Positions 42,154 through 50,689 of a DNA stretch of 64,000 nucleotides are shown piece after piece (position 1 is the first letter of the stretch; the number at the start of each line of letters is the position of its first letter). The stretch lies in contig NZ_JBQHTK010000014.1 in assembly GCF_052065755.1 (NCBI RefSeq), positions 1 to 64,000 of the forward strand. The letters run 5' to 3'. Made by a program: the position numbers and the translations under genes. The notes under the pieces were generated by a model, which did no database searches, was not told the origin of the DNA, and was given only the letters and a program-made list of their open reading frames with translations. The DNA comes from Allocoprococcus sp004560705. Lineage in GTDB: Bacteria > Bacillota > Clostridia > Lachnospirales > Lachnospiraceae.

Positions 42154-43020
42154 ATGAAAATCAAAGAAAGACTACAGGAAAATAAAGTACATATTTCATT
42201 TGAAGTATTTCCGCCGAAGACAGATGCAGGCTTTGAATCCGTTATGGGAGCGGTGGAGAAAATCGCTGCTCTGAAGCCCTCTTATATCAGTGTTACCTAT
42301 GGTGCCGGCGGCGGAACGAGCAAGAATACAGTGAAGATCGCTTCACACATTAAGAAAGATCTGGGTGTGCCGAGTCTCGCACATCTGACTTGCGCGTCTT
42401 CCACAAGGGAAGAAGTTCATGCAGTGATCGACCGGCTGAAAGAAGAGGGAATTGAAAATATTCTTGCACTTAGGGGAGATATTCCGAAAGACGCCAGTTT
42501 CCCGATTCCGGGACAGTATCACTATGCATCCGAACTGATCCGGGACATCAAAGAACAGGGAGATTTCTGTATTGGCGCAGCCTGCTATCCGGAAGGACAT
42601 GTAGAATCTGCAAGCAAGGATGAAGACATTCTCCATTTGAAAGAAAAAGTGGACTGCGGTGTGGATTTTCTTACGACACAGATGTTTTTCGATAACAGTA
42701 TTCTTTATAATTTCCTTTATCGCATCCGCGAAAAAGGGATCACGGTTCCGGTGCTTCCCGGAATCATGCCGGTTACCAACGGTAAGCAGATCGCAAGGAT
42801 TTGTTCGCTCTCCGGAACTGTGCTTCCGCAGAGATTTCTCGCGGTAGTGGATAAATTCGGAGATAATCCGGCGGCAATGCAGCAGGCCGGAATCGCGTAT
42901 GCGACAGACCAGATCATCGATCTGATTGCAAACGGAATACAGAATATCCATATTTATTCTATGAATAAGCCGGAGGTTGCAGCGGCAATCATGGCAAATC
43001 TTTCAGAAATTATGAAATAG
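42154..43020 (+). CDS. metF: 5,10-methylenetetrahydrofolate reductase
   Basis: MetF reduces methylene-THF to methyl-THF, the methyl donor for methionine synthase two genes downstream. The 288-residue TIM-barrel flavoenzyme has ISFEVFPPKTDAGFE at the start, the folate/FAD-site YGAGGGTS and HLTCASSTREE, LRGDIP and the C-terminal PGIMPVTNGKQ. ATG follows ATAGGAGATA. A metF-activator-metH unit is clear. The 80-nt gap before it contains no S-box or other riboswitch that I can recognise. Confidence 0.96.
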   Translation: MKIKERLQENKVHISFEVFPPKTDAGFESVMGAVEKIAALKPSYISVTYGAGGGTSKNTVKIASHIKKDLGVPSLAHLTCASSTREEVHAVIDRLKEEGIENILALRGDIPKDASFPIPGQYHYASELIRDIKEQGDFCIGAACYPEGHVESASKDEDILHLKEKVDCGVDFLTTQMFFDNSILYNFLYRIREKGITVPVLPGIMPVTNGKQIARICSLSGTVLPQRFLAVVDKFGDNPAAMQQAGIAYATDQIIDLIANGIQNIHIYSMNKPEVAAAIMANLSEIMK

Positions 43021-43028
43021 GTGTAACT

Positions 43029-43676
43029 ATGACAGACTTAAGGACGAAAGAAGCGATTCGTTACCTTGGTTATGGAAAACACGCGGTAGATGAGGGAACG
43101 CTTGGGCTGATTTCAGACTCTTTCAGGGATCTGGAAGCATGTGCGGCAGCGAAATCCATCTACCGCATTTTTGAATGTGAACATACAGGGGAGAACGAAT
43201 TACAAATAGGAAAAATGAATATTACAAGCAGGAGTCTCGGAAGGAACCTGAAGGGATGCGGCAGTGTGGTTCTGCTTGGAGCTACACTGGGGACCGGCGT
43301 GGATCTGATGATGAAGCGGTTCTCCCTCACAGATATGGCCAAGACGGTGGTACTTCAGGCCTGCGCCGCAGCGTATCTGGAGGAATATCTGGATCAGCTC
43401 CAGGAGAAGATCGGTGAAGAGCTAAGGCAACAGGAAAAATGGCTCAGACCACGATTCAGTCCCGGGTACGGGGATTTTGATATTCATCATCAGAAGGACA
43501 TTCTGCAAATGCTGGATACGGCCAAAACGATCGGCCTTACGATGACGGACAGCTATATGCTTACACCGGTCAAATCTGTGACTGCACTGATCGGGATCAG
43601 CGATTCCGATGAGAAATGTCATATCAAAGGCTGTGAATCCTGTGGGAAGACAGACTGCATTTACAGAAGAAACTAG
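43029..43676 (+). CDS. Stand-alone methionine synthase activation-domain protein
   Basis: The 215-residue protein corresponds to the C-terminal activation (B12-reactivation) domain of MetH, as a separate gene. RFSPGYGDFDIHHQKDILQML contains the SAM-binding RxxPGYG signature, and LGATLGTGVD and TPVKSVTALIGIS are typical. In E. coli this domain binds SAM for reductive methylation of cob(II)alamin. The metH gene that follows lacks the domain, so this protein probably acts in trans. A C-terminal cluster of four cysteines could bind a metal. It is 8 nt after metF. Confidence 0.88.
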   Translation: MTDLRTKEAIRYLGYGKHAVDEGTLGLISDSFRDLEACAAAKSIYRIFECEHTGENELQIGKMNITSRSLGRNLKGCGSVVLLGATLGTGVDLMMKRFSLTDMAKTVVLQACAAAYLEEYLDQLQEKIGEELRQQEKWLRPRFSPGYGDFDIHHQKDILQMLDTAKTIGLTMTDSYMLTPVKSVTALIGISDSDEKCHIKGCESCGKTDCIYRRN

Positions 43677-43700
43677 AAGAAGTTAGAAGGAGCAATGGAC

Positions 43701-46175
43701 ATGAGTATACGAGAAAGACTGGGCAGAGAACTGCTCTTTTTTGACGGAGGAATGGGGACGCTTCTCCAGGAACGGGGACTGGAACCGGGAGAGCTCCCTG
43801 AAGTATGGAATCTGAAGCACCCGGAAGAGGTCGAGGAGATCCACCGGAGATATTTTGAAGCAGGCAGCGACATCGTCCTGACCAATACGTTCGGGGCAAA
43901 TGCCTGCAAATTCCATGATGACAACTGGTCACTGGAGGAAGTTATCTGTGCTGCCGTGAAAAATGCAAAGCAGGCACAGGAGCAGGGAGTGCTGGATGGA
44001 AGAGAAACCTATGTGGCACTCGATATGGGACCCACCGGTAAGTTGTTAAAGCCCATGGGCGATCTGGATTTTGAGGATGCGTACCGCGCATTTGCAGAAG
44101 CTGCCACCCTCGGAGAAAAGAACGGTGCAGATCTCATCCATATAGAAACCATGAGTGACACCTACGAGGTGAAAGCTGCGGTACTTGCCGCGAAAGAAAA
44201 CACCTCCCTTCCGGTATTTGCCACGATGATCTTCGATGAGCGGGGAAAACTTCTGACCGGCGGAGATGTCCCGTCCGTTGTGGCGATGCTTGAAGGACTG
44301 GGAGTCGATGCCATCGGAATGAACTGCGGCCTCGGACCGGACCAGATGCTTCCACTTCTGAAAGCGATGCGACGCTACACCTCTCTTCCGGTCATCGTAA
44401 AGCCAAATGCGGGACTTCCGAAGCAGAAGAACGGGGAGACATATTATGATGTAGAGCCGGAACGTTTTGCCGCCACGATGAAGAAAATCGTAGAAGAGGG
44501 TGCCTGCGTCATCGGAGGCTGCTGTGGAACCACACCCGATCATATCCGAAGAATGGTGGAAGCCTGCAAGGACCATCCAATCCTTCCGGTGGAAGAGAAG
44601 GAGGATACCATCGTTTCCTCCTATGGGAAAGCAGTGATTTTAGGGGATATGCCGCTTATTATCGGTGAGCGCATCAATCCGACCGGCAAAAAAAGGTTTA
44701 AAGAAGCATTGAAAGCGCACGATATGGATTACATCCTCAAAGAGGGAATCACACAGCAGGAGAAGGGTGCGCACATTCTGGATGTCAATGTGGGACTGCC
44801 GGATATCGATGAAGTGCAGATGATGAAGGATGTAGTGACCCAGCTTCAGAGCGTGACCAGCCTTCCGCTGCAAATCGACACGGTAGACGCAAAGGCCATG
44901 GAAGCCGCCATGCGGATCTACAACGGCAAACCTATGCTTAACTCCGTTAGCGGCAAACAGGAATCCATGAACGCCGTCTTCCCGCTGGTGAAAAAATACG
45001 GTGGTGTCGTAGTCGGGCTGACCTTAGACGAACAGGGAATACCTTCCGATGCAGACGGAAGAGTGAAGATCGCCGGAAAAATCATCGAAGAAGCCGCAAA
45101 ATACGGAATCAGGAAGAAAGATATTGTTATCGATGTGCTGACCATGACCATCAGCTCCGAGAAGGACGGTGCAAAAGTCACCCTGGAAGCCCTCAGAAAA
45201 GTGCGAGAGATCTACGGAGTGCGCACCGTACTCGGCGTATCCAACATTTCCTTCGGACTTCCCAAAAGACCGGTGATCAACAGCCATTTCTACACCATGG
45301 CGATGCAGAACGGACTGACGGCAGGCATCATCAATCCTTCCTCCGAAGAAATGATGAAATCTTACGACGCATTCCTCGCACTGATGGGATACGATGAAAA
45401 CTGTACCTCCTATATCACCAAATATGCTGCACAGGCAGCGGCGGAAAAAGCTGCGGCACAGGTGGCAGGCGGAAACGGAACACTCCGGATAGCGGGCGGA
45501 AACGGCCCCTCCCAGCCGGTGGGCACAGATACCGGGAACACACTGACATTAAAATACGCAATCGAAAAAGGCCTGAAGGAAGAAGCCCATCATCTTACCC
45601 GGGAACTCGTGAAAACACGGGATGCGATGGAGATCATCCAGCAGGAACTGATCCCCGCACTCAACGTTGTTGGAGACGGCTTTGAAAAAGGAACCGTGTT
45701 CCTTCCCCAGCTCCTCATGAGTGCCGACGCCGCAAAAATCGCCTTTGCCGTTATCAAAGACGTACTCGCCGAATCCGGAGCTGCCGAAGAAAAAAAAGAA
45801 AAAATCATCCTTGCAACCGTCAAAGGCGACATTCACGATATCGGCAAAAACATCGTCAAAGTCCTTCTCGAAAACTACGGCTTCGAAGTCCTGGACCTCG
45901 GCAAAGATGTACCGCCGGAACTTATCGTAGAAAAAGCAATTGAAGAAGAAGTGACACTCGTAGGCCTAAGCGCACTCATGACCACCACCGTAGTCAGCAT
46001 GGAAGAAACCATCCGCCAGCTCCGCGAGAAAAAGCCCGACTGCCGCGTCATGGTAGGAGGCGCCGTCCTCAACCAGGAATACGCCGACATGATCGGCGCC
46101 GACTTCTACGGCAAAGACGCCATGCAGTCCGTACACTACGCCCAGTCCCTCTTCGGAACAGAAAACAAAGTTTAG
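43701..46175 (+). CDS. metH: B12-dependent methionine synthase, lacking activation domain
   Basis: MetH transfers a methyl group from methyl-THF to homocysteine through cobalamin. The 824-residue protein has a homocysteine/zinc domain (about 1-290, with GMNCGLGP and IGGCCGTTPDHI supplying the cysteines), a pterin-binding domain (about 315-570, GERINPTGKK), and B12 cap and binding domains (about 600-824, DIHDIGKN near 710 with the cobalt-ligand His). The C-terminal activation domain is absent and encoded by the upstream gene. The ATG at 43701 is 8 nt after GGAG; an ATG six bases earlier is too close. Codon use shifts to C-ending codons over the last 450 nt. Confidence 0.94.
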   Translation: MSIRERLGRELLFFDGGMGTLLQERGLEPGELPEVWNLKHPEEVEEIHRRYFEAGSDIVLTNTFGANACKFHDDNWSLEEVICAAVKNAKQAQEQGVLDGRETYVALDMGPTGKLLKPMGDLDFEDAYRAFAEAATLGEKNGADLIHIETMSDTYEVKAAVLAAKENTSLPVFATMIFDERGKLLTGGDVPSVVAMLEGLGVDAIGMNCGLGPDQMLPLLKAMRRYTSLPVIVKPNAGLPKQKNGETYYDVEPERFAATMKKIVEEGACVIGGCCGTTPDHIRRMVEACKDHPILPVEEKEDTIVSSYGKAVILGDMPLIIGERINPTGKKRFKEALKAHDMDYILKEGITQQEKGAHILDVNVGLPDIDEVQMMKDVVTQLQSVTSLPLQIDTVDAKAMEAAMRIYNGKPMLNSVSGKQESMNAVFPLVKKYGGVVVGLTLDEQGIPSDADGRVKIAGKIIEEAAKYGIRKKDIVIDVLTMTISSEKDGAKVTLEALRKVREIYGVRTVLGVSNISFGLPKRPVINSHFYTMAMQNGLTAGIINPSSEEMMKSYDAFLALMGYDENCTSYITKYAAQAAAEKAAAQVAGGNGTLRIAGGNGPSQPVGTDTGNTLTLKYAIEKGLKEEAHHLTRELVKTRDAMEIIQQELIPALNVVGDGFEKGTVFLPQLLMSADAAKIAFAVIKDVLAESGAAEEKKEKIILATVKGDIHDIGKNIVKVLLENYGFEVLDLGKDVPPELIVEKAIEEEVTLVGLSALMTTTVVSMEETIRQLREKKPDCRVMVGGAVLNQEYADMIGADFYGKDAMQSVHYAQSLFGTENKV

Positions 46176-46227
46176 AAAAAATTCATAAAATCAAGCCACA
46201 AAAACCACAAATTATGTGAAAATTGAT

Positions 46228-46256
46228 TTGAAAAGAACCCATTCATATGTTATGAT
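46228..46256 (+). promoter_or_regulatory. Promoter of the 44-residue ORF
   Basis: TTGAAA at 46228-46233 and TATGAT at 46251-46256, spacer 17 nt. Confidence 0.65.
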
Positions 46257-46285
46257 AAAACTAGTTTAGCAAGGGAGGCACGAGT

Positions 46286-46420
46286 ATGGCATTTTTCTCA
46301 ACACTAATCAGCACACTTATTAAAATGGCTATCATAGCAGTCTTCGCATTCCTCGGAATCCTGACCGGAAAAAAACTGCGCGACCGCAAAAACGCCAAAA
46401 CCGCAGCTGAAGAAAAATAA
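46286..46420 (+). CDS. Small single-pass membrane protein, 44 residues
   Basis: I do not recognise this gene. It encodes 44 residues: an N-terminal hydrophobic helix (about residues 4-27, ISTLIKMAIIAVFAFLGIL) and a basic/acidic tail ending TAAEEK. It has a complete expression unit: a promoter with a 17-nt spacer, an AGGGAGG ribosome site 6 nt before the ATG, and a 17-bp terminator 11 nt after the stop. The set supports a real gene despite its size. Function is unknown. Confidence 0.7.
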   Translation: MAFFSTLISTLIKMAIIAVFAFLGILTGKKLRDRKNAKTAAEEK

Positions 46421-46431
46421 TGAAGACAGAT

Positions 46432-46470
46432 AAAAAGATTCTCCGGATCATAAATCCGGAGAATCTTTTT
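46432..46470. terminator. Strong terminator after the 44-residue ORF
   Basis: AAAAAGATTCTCCGGAT and its perfect complement (17 bp) flank a 5-nt loop. A and T tracts on either side allow termination in both directions. Confidence 0.9.
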
Positions 46471-46488
46471 ATTTGTCTGACTTCCCCC

Positions 46489-46523
46489 GCTCAATCGGTC
46501 CCATCTATGGGACCCAATTGAGC
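46489..46523. repeat. 15-bp hairpin in the pre-alaS island
   Basis: GCTCAAT and GGTCCCAT on the left pair with ATGGGACC and ATTGAGC on the right, leaving a small internal loop and a 2-nt apex. No T-tract follows, so it is not an ordinary terminator. Confidence 0.7.
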
Positions 46524-46538
46524 CCCACCCAGGAAAAC

Positions 46539-46581
46539 CACATCCTCCCCCAGAAAATGCACATCCTCCCCCATGGAAATG
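46539..46581 (+). repeat. Tandem 21-22-nt repeat
   Basis: Two adjacent copies start CACATCCTCCCCCA and end AAATG, differing by a few bases. On the minus strand each copy reads GGGGGAGGATG, resembling a ribosome site and start codon, but the frames are very short. Confidence 0.6.
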
Positions 46582-46585
46582 CACA

Positions 46586-46735
46586 GCCCCCGCCTGACAG
46601 GGATGGTTCCCGGACCGTCAAAAACGCCGGCACTTGATGGCAGCAGCCGCATGCGCGGCGCCCTGGCATCATAGTACCGCTGCGTTTTTGCCCGAGCGAA
46701 AGCGAGTCCGGGAACCATCCCTGCCAGGCGGGGGC
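46586..46735. repeat. 150-nt GC-rich inverted-repeat element
   Basis: Bases 46586-46615 and 46706-46735 are complementary at 29 of 30 positions. Inside, CAAAAACGC (46619-46627) pairs with GCGTTTTTG (46682-46690), and GATGGCAG plus GCCGC (46636-46650) pair with GCGGC plus CTGGCATC (46655-46670). A small GCGAAAGC hairpin occupies the right side. The whole element can fold into one long branched hairpin. It has no coding capacity I can support. Together with 46471-46585 it fills the 425 nt between the 44-residue ORF and alaS. It may be a dispersed palindromic element (MITE or REP-like) or a structured RNA. Confidence 0.75.
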
Positions 46736-46760
46736 GTCCCCATTTTCCAACGCGAAACAG

Positions 46761-46789
46761 TTGACAAACCTCCCCACAATCTTTATAAT
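46761..46789 (+). promoter_or_regulatory. Consensus sigma-A promoter of alaS
   Basis: TTGACA at 46761-46766 and TATAAT at 46784-46789 with a 17-nt spacer: a perfect consensus. The leader (about 50 nt) has a small GTGCA/TGCAC hairpin and no T-box. Confidence 0.9.
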
Positions 46790-46845
46790 TAAACTTTAGC
46801 AAATTGCGTGCAGAATTTTGCACGATACAGTATAGGAGGAAAAAG

Positions 46846-49485
46846 ATGAAAGCGTACGGAGTAAACGAATTAAGACGTATGTTCCTTGAGTTTTTTGAGA
46901 GTAAGGACCATTTGAAGATGAAGAGTTTTTCGCTGGTACCGCACAACGACAACAGCCTTTTGCTGATCAACTCCGGTATGGCACCGTTAAAGCCGTATTT
47001 TACCGGACAGGAGATCCCGCCGAGACGTCGTGTGACGACCTGCCAGAAGTGTATTCGTACCGGTGATATTGAAAATGTTGGAAAGACAGCACGTCACGGT
47101 ACATTTTTTGAAATGCTCGGTAACTTCTCTTTTGGAGATTACTTTAAGAGAGAAGCAATCCACTGGTCATGGGAGTTCTTGACAGAAGTTGTGGGACTGG
47201 ACCCGAACAGATTATATCCGTCTGTATATCAGGATGACGATGAAGCATTTGAGATCTGGAATAAAGAAATCGGAATCGCTCCGGAGCGGATTTTCCGTTT
47301 TGGAAAAGAAGACAATTTCTGGGAGCATGGTTCAGGCCCGTGCGGTCCATGTTCTGAGATCTATTATGACCGCGGTGAGAAATACGGCTGCGGCAAACCG
47401 GGATGTACCGTAGGATGTGAATGTGACCGATACATGGAGATCTGGAACAACGTATTTACCCAGTTTGACAATGACGGACATAACAATTATACAGAACTGG
47501 AACAGAAGAACATTGATACCGGTATGGGACTTGAGAGACTTGCATGTATCGTACAGGATGTAGATTCCATGTTCGATATTGATACACTGAAGGCACTTCG
47601 CGATCAGGTATGCGAACTTGCAGGTGTGTCTTACGGTGAAGATTATAATACAGACGTATCCCTTCGCGTGATCACCGACCATATTCGTTCCGTATCGTTC
47701 ATGATTTCCGATGGAATCATGCCTTCCAATGAAGGACGCGGCTATGTGCTGAGAAGACTTCTCCGCCGTGCCTGCCGTCACGGAAGACTTTTGAACATCG
47801 AGGGCGGTTTTCTGACCAAGCTTGCAGAGACTGTAATCGAAGGTTCCAAGGACGGCTATCCGGAGCTGGAAGAGAAGAAAGACTTTATCATGAATGTGAT
47901 TCGCAAAGAAGAAGAGCAGTTCGACAGGACGATCGATCAGGGCCTTGTCATTCTCAATGAGATGAAAGAGAAGATGGTGGTAGAAGGCGTAAAGACTCTG
48001 TCCGGCGAGGATGCATTCAAATTATATGATACCTACGGATTCCCGCTTGATCTGACAAAAGAGATCCTGGAAGAAGAGAAAATGGATGTGGATGAAGAAG
48101 GCTTCAAGGCTGCCATGGAAGTACAGCGTCAGACTGCAAGAAAAGCACGTAAAGTGACAAACTATATGGGCGCAGACGTGACCGTTTACGAATCCATCGA
48201 TCCTTCCGTGACATCCGAATTTGTCGGATATGATAACCTGACCTATGAATCAAAGATCACCGTTCTTACAACCGACGAAGAGGTTGTGGATGCACTGTCA
48301 GATGGAGAAAGAGGAACCATTTTTGTAGAGAAGACTCCGTTCTACGCAACCAGCGGCGGACAGGAAGCTGACCACGGCGTGATCAGCTGCGGAGATGGAG
48401 AATTCATCGTAGAAGATGTTGTAAAACTGCTCGGCGGCAAGATCGGTCATATCGGACGCATGACCCGCGGAATGATGAAAGCAGGAGATACGGTAACACT
48501 TACCGTAGATGCCGAGAGACGTTCTCTCTGCGCAAGAAACCACAGTGCGACTCATCTGCTTCAGAAAGCACTCCGCACGGTTCTCGGAACTCATGTTGAA
48601 CAGGCAGGTTCCAGCGTAAATGACGAAAGACTGCGTTTTGACTTCTCGCATTTCTCTGCAATGACACCGGAAGAATTGCAGAGGACCGAAGATATGGTCA
48701 ACGACAGCATTTCCAGATCCCTTCAGGTTATCGCGAAGAATATGCCGATCGAAGAAGCAAGAAAGACCGGAGCACAGGCACTTTTCGGTGAAAAATACGG
48801 TGATATTGTACGAGTTGTCAATATGAGTGATTACTCCATCGAATTCTGTGGAGGAACCCACGTTGCAAATACAGGAGAAATCGGAGCATTTAAGATCATA
48901 TCCGAGAGCGGTGTGGCAGCCGGCGTGCGCCGTATCGAAGCGTTGACTTCCAAAGGACTTATGAAATATTACGCGGCTCTGGAAGAAAAGATGCACGAAG
49001 CTGCGAAGCTTCTGAAGGCGACCCCGGATAATCTCACTGAGAAGATCACGCATCTGCAGGCTGAGAACAAAGAACTTCACAGCGAAGTCGAGAGCCTGAA
49101 GAGCAAACTGGCAAAGGACGCTATGGGCGATGTGATGAGCCAGGTAGAAGAAGTGAACGGAGTGAAGGTTCTTGCTGTCAGCGTAGAAGATATGGATATG
49201 AACGGACTTCGCGATCTCGGCGACCAGCTCAAAGAGAAGCTTGGAGAAGGTGTGGTCGTGATTGCATCTGCTGCAGGCGGCAAAGTCAGCCTGATGGCAA
49301 CCGTAACCGACGGAGCAATGAAGAAAGGCGCTCATGCCGGAAATCTGATCAAGGCAATCGTATCCTGCGTTGGCGGTGGCGGCGGCGGACGCCCGAACAT
49401 GGCACAGGCAGGCGGAAAGAATCCGGCAGGCATTCCGGATGCACTTGCAAAAGTGAAAGAGGTTTTAGCAGGACAGATTCAATAA
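46846..49485 (+). CDS. alaS: Alanine-tRNA ligase
   Basis: AlaS charges tRNA-Ala and edits mischarged products. The 879-residue protein has the class II catalytic core (LINSGMAPLKPYF, GNFSFGDYFKREAI, GSGPCGPCSEIYYDRG), the editing domain with zinc motif HSATHLLQKAL and CGGTHVANTGEIG, and the C-Ala domain with a GGGGGGRPNMAQAGGK end. ATG at 46846 follows TAGGAGGA. It is monocistronic with its own strong promoter. Confidence 0.97.
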   Translation: MKAYGVNELRRMFLEFFESKDHLKMKSFSLVPHNDNSLLLINSGMAPLKPYFTGQEIPPRRRVTTCQKCIRTGDIENVGKTARHGTFFEMLGNFSFGDYFKREAIHWSWEFLTEVVGLDPNRLYPSVYQDDDEAFEIWNKEIGIAPERIFRFGKEDNFWEHGSGPCGPCSEIYYDRGEKYGCGKPGCTVGCECDRYMEIWNNVFTQFDNDGHNNYTELEQKNIDTGMGLERLACIVQDVDSMFDIDTLKALRDQVCELAGVSYGEDYNTDVSLRVITDHIRSVSFMISDGIMPSNEGRGYVLRRLLRRACRHGRLLNIEGGFLTKLAETVIEGSKDGYPELEEKKDFIMNVIRKEEEQFDRTIDQGLVILNEMKEKMVVEGVKTLSGEDAFKLYDTYGFPLDLTKEILEEEKMDVDEEGFKAAMEVQRQTARKARKVTNYMGADVTVYESIDPSVTSEFVGYDNLTYESKITVLTTDEEVVDALSDGERGTIFVEKTPFYATSGGQEADHGVISCGDGEFIVEDVVKLLGGKIGHIGRMTRGMMKAGDTVTLTVDAERRSLCARNHSATHLLQKALRTVLGTHVEQAGSSVNDERLRFDFSHFSAMTPEELQRTEDMVNDSISRSLQVIAKNMPIEEARKTGAQALFGEKYGDIVRVVNMSDYSIEFCGGTHVANTGEIGAFKIISESGVAAGVRRIEALTSKGLMKYYAALEEKMHEAAKLLKATPDNLTEKITHLQAENKELHSEVESLKSKLAKDAMGDVMSQVEEVNGVKVLAVSVEDMDMNGLRDLGDQLKEKLGEGVVVIASAAGGKVSLMATVTDGAMKKGAHAGNLIKAIVSCVGGGGGGRPNMAQAGGKNPAGIPDALAKVKEVLAGQIQ

Positions 49486-49521
49486 ATTATGCATAATTTG
49501 GCATATTTTTAAAGAAAATTC

Positions 49522-49549
49522 TTGACTGTATTAAAAAATATGCTATAAT
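49522..49549 (+). promoter_or_regulatory. Promoter of rpsU
   Basis: TTGACT at 49522-49527 and TATAAT at 49544-49549, spacer 16 nt. GTGCA and TGCAC in the 78-nt leader can pair. Confidence 0.75.
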
Positions 49550-49627
49550 CATGTGTAGTGCAATAAAATACCCGAACAGTCGTATAATGCACAATACAAG
49601 GCTGGAGGGGAGGTTAGGTGTGAGACT

Positions 49628-49804
49628 ATGTCAAATGTAATCGTAAAAGAAAACGAGACGTTAGACAGCGCTTTACGCAGATTCAAAAGAAACTGCGCAA
49701 AGGCAGGAATTCAGCAGGAGATTCGTAAGAGAGAACATTACGAAAAACCAAGCGTAAGACGTAAAAAGAAATCCGAAGCTGCTAGAAAACGTAAATATAA
49801 TTAA
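49628..49804 (+). CDS. rpsU: 30S ribosomal protein S21
   Basis: This 58-residue, very basic protein reads MSNVIVKENETLDSALRRF and ends KSEAARKRKYN, which is S21. It is needed for initiation on natural mRNAs in E. coli and is short by nature. The ATG at 49628 is preceded by GGAGGGGAGG some 15-20 nt upstream and a weaker site closer. It has its own promoter and terminator. Confidence 0.96.
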   Translation: MSNVIVKENETLDSALRRFKRNCAKAGIQQEIRKREHYEKPSVRRKKKSEAARKRKYN

Positions 49805-49816
49805 TATGTGCAGAAT

Positions 49817-49851
49817 AATGAGGTGTTTGAATATCAACACCTCATTTTTTT
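49817..49851 (+). terminator. Terminator after rpsU
   Basis: AATGAGGTGTT pairs with AACACCTCATT (11 bp), followed by TTTTT. Confidence 0.9.
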
Positions 49852-49893
49852 AGCGGGCAGGAGGTCGAAGGGCCAAGTGCCGGAGGAATGGAT

Positions 49894-50490
49894 ATGTGGT
49901 GGAATAGAGTGATTTTTGGAGTTGGAAGTTATGAATTAGTCATGTGGTTCCTGACTTACGGAATGCTGGGATGGCTCGTCGAATCGATCTATATGTCCTT
50001 TTGTAATAAAAAGCTGACGAACAGGGGATTCGGAAGAGGTCCGTTCTGTCCAATCTATGGTGTGGGGGCGCTGACTGTATTTTTTCTCCTCAGGCCATAC
50101 AGCGAGAATCGTGTCCTGTTGTTTTTCATGGGATCCTTTTTCGCAACCATTCTGGAATATCTGACCGCACTTCTGATGCAGAAGGTGTTCGGAGAAGTCT
50201 GGTGGGATTATAATGAAAAACCTTTCAACTATAAAGGGATAATCTGTCTCGAGAGTTCGATCGCCTGGGGATTCTATACCTTGTTTCTCTTCATGTTCCT
50301 GCAGAACACAGTGGAGGGAATCGTGGCATTGATCCCGCTTTATGTAGGACGGGTGGCAGGTTCGGTACTGATCACCGTATTCGGTATGGATTTTCTTTCA
50401 TCCTTCTACAATGTAAAAAAGGATGATATGCCGGAATGTGTTACCGGACCGATCGAAAGAATAAAAGAGAATATCCGTAATTTTATTTAG
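49894..50490 (+). CDS. Putative ABC-transporter type IV (CmpB/DUF1113) membrane protein
   Basis: The 198-residue membrane protein has about five helices. The conserved cytoplasmic loop NRGFGRGPFCPIYGVGA after WLVESIYMSF identifies the CmpB-like family (formerly DUF1113), whose function is unproven. A second conserved segment is EVWWDYNEKPFNYKGIICLESSIAWG. I chose the ATG at 49894, 7 nt after GGAGG, rather than 49888 which sits 1 nt from it. It stands alone after rpsU. Confidence 0.8.
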   Translation: MWWNRVIFGVGSYELVMWFLTYGMLGWLVESIYMSFCNKKLTNRGFGRGPFCPIYGVGALTVFFLLRPYSENRVLLFFMGSFFATILEYLTALLMQKVFGEVWWDYNEKPFNYKGIICLESSIAWGFYTLFLFMFLQNTVEGIVALIPLYVGRVAGSVLITVFGMDFLSSFYNVKKDDMPECVTGPIERIKENIRNFI

Positions 50491-50535
50491 AAAATTTATC
50501 TGAAATATCTATAATTTTTTTGTAAAAATTTTGTG

Positions 50536-50564
50536 TTGACAAATTTTAGACTGAGGTATATACT
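50536..50564 (+). promoter_or_regulatory. Promoter upstream of the argD-like gene
   Basis: TTGACA at 50536-50541 and TATACT at 50559-50564, spacer 17 nt. Its transcript meets a terminator within about 50 nt. Confidence 0.8.
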
Positions 50565-50584
50565 CATAATCGTTAAATGACAAA

Positions 50585-50620
50585 GGCGTCATGTACAGGA
50601 TGTACATGGCGCTTTTTTTT
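50585..50620 (+). terminator. Terminator in the leader of the argD-like gene
   Basis: GCGTCATGTACA pairs with TGTACATGGCGC (12 bp, one G-U) around GGA, followed by eight T. It lies about 15 nt past the predicted transcription start and 127 nt before the gene, so it acts either as an attenuator or as the end of a tiny RNA. Confidence 0.75.
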
Positions 50621-50637
50621 ATCTTGAAAGAAGATAA

Positions 50638-50689
50638 GACTCCCACCTTCATAGGTGGCGAGTTGCGCAAGTTACTCTTGGTGGGAGTC
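50638..50689. repeat. Hairpin with alternative pairing before the argD-like gene
   Basis: GACTCCCACC (50638-50647) and GGTGGGAGTC (50680-50689) pair perfectly; CCACC (50643-50647) can instead pair with the GGTGG at 50654-50658. The switchable pairing may regulate, or the sequence may be a leftover end of an IS200/IS605-type element, whose ends carry similar hairpins. Confidence 0.5.

Noticed and set aside
46261..46970. Minus-strand frames of 107, 159 and 90 codons across the pre-alaS island
   Set aside because: They run through terminator, inverted repeats and the alaS promoter, and their Gly/Trp-rich sequence comes from the C-rich repeats.
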